The position numbers were made by a program, and so were the translations under genes. Shown piece by piece: positions 46,430-56,395 of a DNA stretch of 64,000 bases. The notes below the pieces were generated by a model. The model did not search any database. It was not told the origin of the DNA and saw only the letters and a list, made by a program, of their open reading frames with translations. Every line of letters begins with the position of its first letter. Position 1 is the stretch's first letter. The DNA is from Aselliscus stoliczkanus. Taxonomy: Eukaryota > Chordata > Mammalia > Chiroptera > Hipposideridae. The stretch is from positions 38,211,501-38,275,500 of the forward strand of contig CM066735.1 in the NCBI GenBank assembly GCA_033961575.1. Reading direction: 5' to 3'.

Positions 46430-47584
46430 AATGAGGATAAAAACCCTGTCTATGAAGGTGCACCTGTTACATTTAGTGAGCCAGAAAAACATGTAACATC
46501 CCAGAGGTGGTTACATTTGCAGAAACTGGGCTTTCATATTTTTGTATCCAGAACTCGATGTTTTTTCTTGTGCGACTTCCTATTTAGAAATATAAGGTGG
46601 CTTGCTTTAAGACATTATAGCTAATTAGAATGTGGGGGAGGGCAGGGAGAAATTTCACAATCCTTTATTCTGCTAACTCAGTTCATAAATCTGTGAAGTC
46701 TGGACAAGAATATCTATAATATAGTTGACCAGCACTGTGAGTCATATGACTATATACCAAAAAATCTATTCAAAAACGCTGAGAACAAAAATAATAAAAA
46801 AAAGAAAAAGGCAATATAACAAACGGCAGAAATCTAGTTTTTACTGATTATTAGATTTGAAAATAGGTCACTAATATACTAAGTTGCACTTGGAAATGTG
46901 GCTTTCCTGATCCTCTCCCCAAAATACCTGTAAGGCTCTTATTTCCCACATGCAGGTTAGCTTTGACCCCATACTTGAAGTCCAGAAAGTCATAGAAAAA
47001 TAAATGAAATTTGGAAGCAATGCTTTATTCTATTAATAGTCCCTCTGTGTTACAAATGAAGCATAAAGTTACACAGCTAGTTAATGAACAAACCTATATC
47101 AGAATACTGAATTTTTGCAACTATGTTGCCTTGTTTATACCTTTGTCTTTAAGACATGTATAAATGGTTCTTAGCTTCTTGTTATTATCTTGTTATTTAC
47201 TCTGCCTGTCAGTTTTAGTCCTTATGTATTTATTCATGACAAACACTTGGTTGGGGCTTTCTGTATGGTTGGAACTAACAAGAAATCAGGTCTATAATTA
47301 ATCAGATTTTCTCTTTGTTCATTGAAAACATAAACTTTAATTGTACATAGTTGTCATACTAGTGAAGCTCTCAACTTTTAGTTTGCTTAAGATTTAGCAC
47401 ATGTATGTACAGAATTTGAAATTGAAACCATAAGGATTATAAAGGTCAAATGAAGTTTGTGAAAACACTTAGAATTTCCTTATACATATTTTCATATATT
47501 TGTATATTTATGCTCATTGGTTTTTGGTAGTTTTTATTTATGTAAGTAACAGTGCCCTGGATATATGAAATAACAAAATAGCTA
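46430..47584. other. Mostly unassigned; one weak MIR fragment
   Basis: A worn antisense MIR piece is suggested at about 47030-47115 (AAGTTACACAGCTAGTTAAT). The rest holds nothing recognised. Confidence 0.4.
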
Positions 47585-47820
47585 TATTGAATTGTGAAGT
47601 ATGGTAAGAATATGAATTCTGGAGACTTTTAGTAGCTCTTAATGACTGTGAGATCTTAGAGCTCTTAATTTACTTGTTTGAAAAATGGGAAAATAGTACC
47701 TCTCTTGTCAGGTCCTTGTAAGTATAGACATCTTTATAAATATATTAAACACACAATAGTGGCAGACACAATAAGCTCTATAAAGTTGTCTGGTATTAAT
47801 ACTATTGTCACCATTAATAA
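47585..47820 (+). mobile_element. MIR SINE
   Basis: ATGAATTCTGGAGACTTTTA, then TAATGACTGTGAGATCTTAG, TTGAAAAATGGGAAAATAGT and ACCTCTCTTGTCAGGTCCTT follow MIR order through core and 3' part. Confidence 0.65.
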
Positions 47821-48399
47821 GTTTTTAGCCTTTATGACTGATATTCCAGACTTATAGGTTATATTTATCTTTACATTAATTTTTTGTTTCTTGGTCACTA
47901 TTATTTTACTTTGCTATATTGTACTCATAAGTAATTTTACACCCTATTGGAACATGGCAGATTATACATAAAAACAAAAGAAATTCTCCCAAAACAAAAA
48001 TACAGACAATAGTGGGTCAGAGATTAGCATGGCAGCTGGCATATTCAAAAATTATGATGCTCCCTTGGCAAGATGGACTTTGATCCAAAACATATCAAGA
48101 CAGGTCACATAAACTCTACAATAATATTATCTAAACTATTATAAGTAGGTACTGAAAAAAACAGGAATATTTTTTGTGAAGCATAGTTTTTCCCTTGAAA
48201 TTCAGAAATTTATATTAAGGCCAAGCAAAATTTTCTTATACTATTTCACTTAATCAAAACAAATATCTATATTGAAATAAGCAATTTGCTTTGGGCTGGG
48301 AGGTTAAGAAAAAAAGGACAATTGTTAAATTTTACTATTTGTCTCTTATCTATTTTATTGTATATTTTCATTTACTTTAGTTGTTGACTTTAATGTGTA
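47821..48399. other. Unassigned AT-rich sequence
   Basis: Nothing recognised; it may belong to the old L1 that follows. Confidence 0.35.
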
Positions 48400-49335
48400 C
48401 TTAAATATGGTGAAAAATAATTGTCTCAATTTGTATGTATTTTAAAAATAGCTGTAAGTATATAACCTAACAATTGATAAAACCACAAGTATAAATTGGC
48501 ACATTTTCCATTATGTACAAGATTCAAACACAACTGGTTTAGTAAAGAAGTCAAGCAGACAAAATAATAAAAGACTAAAAATTATATACCAATTGATAAA
48601 TATAATTAATAAACACTTTACTAGACATAGAAACATGTGCAGCAATTATATAACACATTTTTCTTCAAGACAGACTAAATATTTCTTTTAAAGCTACATG
48701 AACAAAGGTATAGAACATATTCTAAATAATTAGTGTAACAGAGACCATGGACTAGGATTACAATAACAATAGCAACAACAAAACTAAAATTCCAGTACAC
48801 TTAACATTATAAAAACAATAACATATGGGTCAAATAAAAAGTACTAGGACAATTTAAGTCATTTAAAACTAGCAACAATGATGAAGATATATCAAATTTT
48901 TGATGCTAATATATTAGCAATTGAAGTAAATTATATAGCCTCAAATGTCATAAGAGAATAAAGGCTAAAATGTGGCATTCTACTGAATGTTCATCCAAGA
49001 AAAATAGACTAGAGCAAATTATTATAATAGAAATTAATGAAATAGGAAGCAAAGAACATGTGGATATCATTCAACAGGACAAAAAAAAATTCACTTTAAA
49101 GTTTAATAAAATTGTAAAACTTCTAACAAGATTAATGAAGTAAAGACAAAGAATGCACATATGAACAACAGTGTGAATTAAAAGTGGGATATAACTAAAT
49201 AATGAAAAATGAAAGAAATAGCAAGGGAATTCTATAAAATACTTTATCACAATAAATTTGAAAATATAAACAAATAACAAGACATAATATAATTTTAAAA
49301 TAACTCTACACAACAAAACTAGAAAACATAAATAT
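48400..49335 (+). mobile_element. Old L1 ORF2 remnant
   Basis: Sense L1 ORF2 order is discernible, especially TTATATAGCCTCAAATGTCA near 48932, AGAAATTAATGAAATAGGAA near 49029, TTTAATAAAATTGTAAAACT near 49102 and ATACTTTATCACAATAAATT near 49239. No frame survives. Confidence 0.6.
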
Positions 49336-49339
49336 CCCA

Positions 49340-51809
49340 TTGTTATACAAAAGATGTGTCCTTCACACATGCTATTCCATAAGCATCAAATATCCACCTC
49401 CATGACCAGAATGAATTATTATAGCAATGCTTCTGAAAACTGAGTTGTGTTCCTTTACTCATCCTGACTCCTTGGTGGTTGAGTACTCACTCATTAACAA
49501 CCAAATTAGTTCTCTGAATTCCGTGGTGTGGCAGAACTAACCACCATCATTCATCTGTGTCCTTCAATGTCTGCTATGGACCCGAATCTGTTCAGAAACA
49601 TAACAAGCTCTCCAGGAGCTTCCATTTAATTACACTGAGCAATTACTCATTTTTTTCAATGTTACCACGGTATTATTTTCCAGCCAATATGTCTTTCTGA
49701 AATAAATTTTGTTGGGACCAGTTTTAGACATCGTACCAACATTCCAAGAAGCAAAACTGCAGGGTCAAAGTAATTAGGTCAAAAGTCCTCCCTTATTTCA
49801 GCTCATTTGCTTAAACAGAGCTTGTGATACTGTAGCATCTTTTCATTTCCAATGCCCTGTAAATTCACTCAGGATTCTTTCCTGGGCCAGCTCAAAACAG
49901 TTATTCAATCCATCCCTTCCCTAGTCCTCCTGCCTGAGTCACACAATGGTACTTTTTTGTTCAACTCACATTTTAGTCTAGCTTATTGCCCAGTTTTTGT
50001 TCTTAGTTAACTTTTACATCACTGAAAATGTATAGGATATAATATTGACAGTTAAAATGCTCCCAGTGAGGGAGTCCATCAGTAAGCAAAGTGAATTTCA
50101 GTTACATGTGCATATGGTGGGTGCCAAGGTCTGCTTCCAGGAAGATTGAATTCATACTTTCTGCCTACACACACCACTCACAGCTCATCTGGGCTAGTAT
50201 CACCACCCCTGGGACCCTAAAAAGCAGATATGCTGAACAGTTTATCTGCCCTCTGTGTTTTGTGCAGCAGAGGGCTGGCTGGTTGTTTTTGTATATAAGA
50301 AATATATGGAAGTAACACACTGAATGCTCTATTAAAAAATAGCATGTTAAGCACTCTTTTGCCAAGTACTGCACAGTCTTTTGATACAAATATGGAAGGA
50401 GGGCCTGTCACAGGTTTTCTGTTAGGAATGAAAATTTAAGGCATACTTATATTCACAGTAAAAATAGAATGATTAGGTCAGGAACTCGTTAGCCCTAAGC
50501 CTCCTCTGAACCCATTGCCAGAGGAGTGGGAGACTCGGCTAAAAGGAAAGCACTTCACAAGGTTGTTTTGTTAATTTCTCCAAATAGAACAATTAATCCA
50601 TAGGTATAATAACAGATGTTATTCTCACATGTTGACACATGTCCATGGAAGTCTATGACAGTAACTCAGCTGAATGTCTAAACTTTCCAGAATGATTAAA
50701 GCCTTTCCTATGAAATGCTGTGGTGGGAGGGAGCTCAGCAGATCAGATAGGTAGACAGTCAATTATAGCCATAAATGCTTCATTGAAAGAGGAGTTTTTG
50801 GTCTTCTGAGGTATTAGCATAGGAGCAAAACTATTCATTGAACTGCACGAAGACTTAAAACAACCCTTTTTCCCCTCAATAGTTATTTGTTTGTTACTGA
50901 TTTTGATGATGGTGGTAGGCGTAGAGAAAACCCCTTATAAATCTGTGGCACTGCATTTTCCACATGCTTATACTATTTTAAAGGGAACATTTATATTTAG
51001 AACTGCTTTCTAAGCAGAGTTTAATGCTCAAGCTACAGGCGATATTCATATATATGGAGAGACATTAGCATTGGTGTGTGTGTGTGTGTGTGTGAGTGCG
51101 TGTGTTTTCTGCAATCTCAAAGGACTGTTTAAAAGAGTTCTAAAATGTAAAATTGCAAGCTAATGAATAAAAAGTAAAAGTGACTAAGCTGATGGCAATA
51201 GCGATCCAAATTTTAGACAAGGCTGATACTTTTGAAATCCTGTGAAATTATAAGGTTTATTTGAAGGATAGCAAACTGTGCCACTGCTAATTGTGTCAAT
51301 CTGTGATTTGGCTGACAAGGAAATCTGCATGCGACTAGTTATTCTTTTAAAAGAATTATTGTAAATTAACATTTTGTTTTAAAAAATAAAAGGAAACACA
51401 GTAAATGAAAGAAATATGATTACTTCTCAGTGATATATATATATATATTTTTCATCCACAAATACATTTTATGTATTTTCTTGCTGATATGAATGATGAT
51501 AGATGCAAGAAAACTTATTGATGAAGAATGGCTGATATATAGGGTGCAAGCAAATTATGATTTGTCCCCATTAATAATGTGTCAATGTAAATAGCAACCA
51601 TCAAGAGCCATCATAGGCCAAGGCGATGGCTCAAACCTGTTAAGAACTAGAAATACATATTTCATAATGCAAGTGACAAAAGAACTAGATCTTCCCATAT
51701 CAGATCAAAGAAGGAAACCAAGTATTTGGGGGTGTGAGAGTTATATTTGACAGTATTACCATTTAAATTTACACAACTGTATTGGTGCCTAATCTATTCC
51801 ATGTACTTC
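49340..51809. other. Unassigned, partly single-copy-like sequence
   Basis: About 2.5 kb with no confident family. Simple repeats are (TG)n at about 51075-51094 and (AT)n at about 51436-51449. Positions 51180-51420 read as single-copy DNA with several TAAT cores. Frames at 50091-50411 overlap on both strands and are not convincing. Confidence 0.4.
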
Positions 51810-51940
51810 TCCATGTTCGCCACCCCCAGGACATTTGCACATCCTCTTCTGTCTGCCCCCAATACTCTTCTTTACCTGCACCACTTGACTCATCTCAGAG
51901 ACTTCACCAGGCACTTGTGCTGCAGATCACTCTATTCTAA
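51810..51940 (+). mobile_element. L2 LINE fragment
   Basis: CCCCCAGGACATTTGCACAT then CTCTTCTGTCTGCCCCC and TCATCTCAGAGACTTCACC follow a conserved L2 3'-region block. Confidence 0.6.
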
Positions 51941-52174
51941 CAGCCAATTGCATATTAACATCTTTGTAAAGATATTTTTAAATTAATAAAGATTTTTTAA
52001 ATTAATAATTACATTCTACAAGTATAAGATTTCTGCCTTGAGAAGTTTAGAGACTGAGACATCTCAAGTGAACATCCGTGAGTGTTGCTTTTTGTAGGTT
52101 GTTGAAACAATCTTATCTCTTACACAGAGTTTTTGTATATCAGTGTGACAAAGGCACTTCAAAAGATACTTCCT

Positions 52175-52598
52175 GGGCCGGCCGAGTGGCGCATTGGTTA
52201 AGCGCTGGTTTTGGGATGCCAGCGGCCCCGGTTCGGATCCCACATGAGGGCCAGTGACACTGCCCTCTACAGCTGACAACAGCTCCACCTGGAGCTGGGC
52301 TGTGCGAGCCCCGGTGATGGTGTGGGCTGCCATAGGCTATAGTGAGTGGCCCGCAGCCAGCGTGAGCGGCTGGCAGCCAAGAGTGAGCTGCCAATAGCCG
52401 CAGTGAGCGACATCCAGAGGCCAGCGACCGATCTGCCTCATCTGGGAAGAGCGCAATGACGATACCAACAGTGAAGCAACATCCTCCGCAACTAAACTGA
52501 AGAACAAAAAGACAGCAACTTGTCTGTTCCCCTTCCCCGATTCCCCAACGCTGTTCCCCTCCGCCAATTCCCCAATAAAATCTTTAAAAAAAAAAAAA
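52175..52598 (+). mobile_element. Near-complete tRNA-derived SINE with AATAAA tail
   Basis: Starts GGGCCGGCCGAGTGGCGCA (A-box), with GGTTCGGATCCC as B-box, a 250-bp body and a tail of CCCCGATTCCCCAACGCTGT-type tandem units. It ends AATAAAATCTTT plus A17. The target duplication AAAAGATACTTCCT is exact (52161-52174 and 52599-52612). AATAAA followed by a TCTTT terminator is the arrangement of T+ class SINEs, whose polymerase III transcripts can be polyadenylated. It is a good reference copy for the family. Frames at 52064-52722 derive from it. Confidence 0.96.
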
Positions 52599-52612
52599 AA
52601 AAGATACTTCCT

Positions 52613-53314
52613 GTGTGGGGCACCCTCCCAGGCTCAAAAGAAAGAGTAGCTAGTCTATTTTCCCAGCCAATGTCATTACACCACCTCCACTGGAACCTTT
52701 TCTGAATGGAAGAAGCAGACACTGGAGTCTCCCAGCCCGAGGGGCGGAAAGCAGTGCCAGGGTACCGTGCCTCTTCGTGCCCCGCAGCAAAGCTCAGCTA
52801 CTGGATTATAGGATCCTTTTAGTAGCAACTCAGACCCATCCTACTAATTCCCCATGTTTATAAAAAAGGAAGTGAAACAGTATTGACCAATGATAAAGAA
52901 CAAAACATGAGAGGGGAAAGGATACAATTTTGTAATCAAAGCCTACTACCCACTTTTCCAGTGGGGGGAAAAAAAAACAGTAATGTAAACAGGATACTGG
53001 GTAGTAAACAGGATTCTGTTCACTCTGAAGAAGAAAGAATGAAGTTAAAGAATAAATCTGAAATAAATAAATTATAATTAAAAAAGTAATAAATACATTT
53101 GAAATAAATATTTAAAATAAAAGAGAATTTCAAAACTAATTGAAATTTTAAAATTCTGTTTCCTAATATGTAAATGATGAATAGATAATAGTTATCTAAT
53201 AGGTAATAGTAACATTAATACCTATATATTAATAAATAAAATTATAATGACAGTGCTTTGGTAAAAAAAAAATAAAAAATTACAAAATGAAATTTTTAAA
53301 ATGTGAGACATCAT
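52613..53314. other. Unassigned sequence
   Basis: GC-balanced up to about 52830, then AT-rich. No family recognised. Confidence 0.4.
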
Positions 53315-53515
53315 TGGTGTGGTATTTAAGTGTAGACTCTAGTCAGATTCCTGGTTGGAAACCTGGCTCTGCCACTTACTCTGCAACCTCCCAGGGTTAC
53401 TTGATTTTCTGTGACTCAGTTTTCCCATCTGCAAAAATGGGAAAATAGTAAACGAGCTAATTCATGAAAATTGTTTTGAAGAATGTGTGCACTTACTAAG
53501 GGCAAGTTATCATCA
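53315..53515 (+). mobile_element. MIR SINE
   Basis: A clear MIR: GTAGACTCTAGTCAGATTCC, CCTGGCTCTGCCACTTACTC, GACTCAGTTTTCCCATCTGC and AAAAATGGGAAAATAGTAAA in order. Confidence 0.85.
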
Positions 53516-53599
53516 TTATTAAATTATGTAAACAATCACTATAGTTATTAACCATGGCATAGTAAAATAATAGTCTGAGTAACACTGAATCTTCATGGT

Positions 53600-53935
53600 A
53601 TTTCATTTCCTTGCTATTCTTAAACTCATTGAAGAAAGATCTCAAATGATCTTTATTGCTCTGGGTTACTTATTAATCACTATTTGTTGTTGATGTCCTC
53701 TTTCCCACCATCTTTCCCCTTTTAGCCTGTCTGCAGCATGCGTCCCCATAGCACTTTCTTAGCCCTATCCTAGCACTATATAGAAGTTATCTCCTTATTA
53801 GACTGGCTCTTCCACTAGACCATAAATTGAGGGCAGGGATTGAGTTTCATGTTTTTATTCGTTTGCCCTCTGAATCTAGCCTAATAACTTCATAATATAG
53901 GTGTTCAATAGATTTTTGATAAACAAATGATTAGG
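53600..53935 (+). mobile_element. L2 LINE 3' end
   Basis: Good L2 3' end: ACTAGACCATAAATTGAGGG CAGGGATTG, then ATATAGGTGTTCAATAGATT and TTTGATAAACAAATGA. Confidence 0.8.
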
Positions 53936-54089
53936 ATTGTCAACCGATATAAGCACACACTGGAAATAAACCTTTTTGTCTTTTTTGAGAGAAACACATT
54001 TCACCATGTTTAGGCCAGTGGTGCTCAAGTTTGGCTGTGTGTTAGAACCTCTAAGTTTTCAAGAGAATACCAGTGCTCCACATCCATCC

Positions 54090-54204
54090 TTTTTTTTTTT
54101 TTTTTTTTTCTGAGGGCATTGTCACTGGCCCTCACATGTGGGACCCGAACCGGGGCCGCTGGCTTTCCAAGCCAGCGCTTAACCACCGCACCCCTCAGCC
54201 GGCC
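54090..54204 (-). mobile_element. Head-only tRNA SINE in MER5A
   Basis: Minus-strand GGGCCGGCTGAGGGGTGCGG, TGGTTAAGCGCTGGCTTGGA, then GGTTCGGGTCCCACATG and a long A-tail. It ends at GACAATGCCCTC. Flanks CACATCCATCC and CACAAACCCATCA may be a degraded duplication. Confidence 0.88.
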
Positions 54205-54280
54205 CGCACAAACCCATCATTTTAATCGTCAGAATCTCTGAGTGGTGGTGCCCAGGCAGAAAGTTTTTAAATATTGACTT

Positions 54281-54392
54281 CCTTTTTTTTTTTTTTTTTT
54301 TTGAGGGCAGTGTCACTGGCCCTCATATGTGGGACCGAACCGGGGCCGCTGGCTTCCCAAGCCAGCGCTTAACCGCCGCGCCACTCAGCTGG
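54281..54392 (-). mobile_element. Head-only tRNA SINE in MER5A, second copy
   Basis: Minus-strand CCAGCTGAGTGGCGCGGCGG, TTAAGCGCTGGCTTGGGAAG, then GGTTCGGTCCCACATATG and an A-tail. It lacks the first few 5' bases of the family. GAAAGTTTTTAAA occurs at 54260-54272 and 54392-54404 as a target duplication. On the left, 11 extra bases (TATTGACTTCC) lie between the duplication and the tail. Confidence 0.88.
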
Positions 54393-54423
54393 AAAGTTTT
54401 TAAAAGGTCCCGGTGATTTTGTT

Positions 54424-55049
54424 TGTGACAGGAAAAGAGGGTCCTTGGCTTTACATAGGAAAGAATTGAAATGTGAGCTGACATAGAGTTTAAAGTAAAA
54501 GTAACTTTATTTAGCAGAGAGTAAAAAAGCAAAGGCCACCCCACAGAGTGGTGGTCTCTGATCGCCAGTGAAAGAGAAACTCCCTCCAGCCCCCGGACTA
54601 GGGTTTATAAGTGTTTTCTGCTTCCATGGAAAATTCATTGGTGTGGGGGGAAAGGAGGATAGAAGAACAATGGTAAGTTTATATTTAACTTCAGCAAGAT
54701 GCAAGAAGAACAGGGGTAGGTTTGCTTTAAAGTCTTGGAAAGCACAACCTATGTTTTCTTCCCATGGGCTTAACTACAAGGATGGTCCTATTGGAATCTT
54801 TAGTCTTTCAATAGTTTGTTCTATGTGATTGATTAATATCTGCCTGAGTTCTGTATCGTGGAGCATGTAGGCAGCAACCAACCTCTTAGTTCCTTCTTCT
54901 GCGAATTTAGTCCTCATGCCCCGTCCCTATATTATGTTGAAACACCTTAATTAAACCCTGGTCTGGAATAACATATTTTCAGTATTCAGTTCAAAAGAAG
55001 ACTTGTAAACAAAATCTAAAATCTTCTAAATCTAAATCCTTACTTCTCA
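54424..55049 (-). mobile_element. Probable ERV1-type solo LTR
   Basis: On the minus strand there is a TATAAA (54609-54604), about 90 bp later an AATAAA (54511-54506), and GC-rich sequence between (CCGGGGGCTGGAGGGAGTTT, CACTCTGTGGGGTGGCC). This is promoter-then-poly(A) order, as in an LTR U3-R-U5. Candidate ends are TG at 54424 and CA at 55049, with the tetramer TGTT on both outer sides (54420-54423 and 55050-55053). A 4-bp match is weak evidence, so the outer boundary is provisional. No gag/pol sequence is attached. Confidence 0.6.
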
Positions 55050-55053
55050 TGTT

Positions 55054-55705
55054 ATACTTTAAGAAATTCTAATAAGTATTTAAATGCCTATAAAGCTTTA
55101 GATGTTATTGATCAATTTTCAAATAAGTTTGTGTGGATTTATTACCCTACAATTATGGAAGTTACTTTTTTTGTTGTTTTCATCAGGTAACCTAAATGAG
55201 TTGAGCACAACTGGTGCCTGCAGGGTTTTATTTAGCTGCAGAATTAGGTTGTTAAGATGCCAGTCCTTAAATGCCCTAACTTCCATTTGGGTCATGGTAA
55301 AAAAAAGTCCTGGGTTAATAATAAAGTTCAAATTTATGTAAAAATGTCCTCTCTTGAGTGTCCTATATGCATCCAAACTTCCCAATTAAGCCTCCGGTCT
55401 CTGAAACTTTGTAATGGTATTTTCCAACTTCAAATATATGCTCTTTTTTTAGTAAGCTTGTTATTTAAATTTTAGTCTGCATTTAAATTTAAGTAGTCAT
55501 CACAAAAGTTCCAGTTGATTATATCCTCTCCATTAATTCGTGAGGAGAGTATATGTAAAGGGGGAGTTTCTTATGCATAGTTTCCATGGTTGATACCTGT
55601 CAAAGTCAGAAAGGTCAGCTACATCATTAATTATGTTTATGTTACAACAATATTTTATATTATATACGTATTCAATTCAACATGGCAGAGTTCATTTTCA
55701 AGCTA
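55054..55705. other. Unassigned sequence
   Basis: Overlapping plus and minus frames at 55102-55475 have no recognised product. No repeat identified. Confidence 0.4.
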
Positions 55706-55707
55706 CT

Positions 55708-56395
55708 TTTTAAATTGAGGTCTAGTAGGTAAATAGGAATTACATGAGTATATAGAGAGGGTGTGCCAAAAAAAAATGTATACACATTTTAAGAAAGGGA
55801 AAAGCTATATTGTTATATTCAATAGATACCAATAACAAAAGATGAATACAGGTCATTTTGCCTTCTACAGTTACAAGAGGTACTTAAAGTGGTTACAATC
55901 AGTATAATTTTAATACTTTTTTTTTTCCTTTCTTAAAATGTGTATATTTTTTTTTGGCACCCTCTGTATTTAAGATACATGTCTTGATGTTTTGATATAC
56001 ACATACATTGTGAAATGATCAATCAAGCTAATTAACATATCCATCACTCTCATTGTTACCATTTTCTTTCTTATTTTGTGTGTGTGGTGATAACTCTTTA
56101 ATATCTACCCTCTTAGCCAATTTCCAATATGCAATACGATTTGTTGTGCTGCACTTTTGCTCTTCAGAATACAATTATCTTGCATAACTGAAACTTTGTA
56201 CCCTTTGACCAACATTTCCCTATTCACTTCCCACCACTCCTAGAAACCACCACTCTACTCTCTGCCTCTATGAGTTTGACTATTTTAAATTTCATATGTA
56301 AGGGAAATCTAGCAGTATTTGTCTTTCTGTGTCTGGCTTATTTTACTTAGCATAATATCCTCCAGTTTCATCCATCAGTGTAATGCAACATATGA
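55708..56395 (-). mobile_element. L1 3' end (antisense) interrupted by a mariner derivative
   Basis: The left piece, 55708-55754, reads TTTTTAAATTGAGGTCTAGT and GGTAAATAGGAATTACATGA. The right piece, 55967-56395, has TTGTGAAATGATCAATCAAG, TAACATATCCATCACTCTCA, TATGAGTTTGACTATTTTAA, GTATTTGTCTTTCTGTGTCT and TTTACTTAGCATAATATCCT. Together they form one antisense L1 3' UTR/ORF2 end. Confidence 0.8.
55755..55966 (-). mobile_element. Non-autonomous mariner-like element, copy 3
   Basis: The left TIR includes AGGGTGTGCCAAAAAAAAAT then GTATACACATTTTAAGAAAG. The right TIR, inverted, includes CTTTCTTAAAATGTGTATAT then TTTTTTTTTGGCACCCTCTG. TA flanks both sides (55753-55754 and 55967-55968). At 212 bp it has longer matching TIRs (about 40 bp) than copies 1 and 2. 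The AGATACCAATAACAAAAGAT segment shows the same 3'-UTR block as copies 2 and 4. Confidence 0.9.

Larger units (their letters stand above)
54016..54424 (+). mobile_element. MER5A-like hAT MITE carrying two SINEs
   Basis: Three pieces lie in MER5A order. At 54016-54089: CAGTGGTGCTCAAGTTTGGC, TGTGTTAGAACCTC. At 54205-54280: CAGAATCTCTGAGTGGTGGT, GCCCAGGCAGAAAG. At 54393-54424: AAGTTTTTAAAAGGTCCCGG TGATT. Separate SINEs lie in both gaps, and an LTR appears to begin where the last piece stops. Confidence 0.75.

Noticed and set aside
46046..46624. 192-aa and overlapping frames in a GC-rich segment
   Set aside because: They coincide with a young SINE with exact target duplications and are open in several phases because the element is GC-rich.
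52175..52260. A-box and B-box motifs suggesting a tRNA gene
   Set aside because: They are the polymerase III promoter of a SINE. The acceptor stem and full cloverleaf are absent, and poly-A and target duplications are present.
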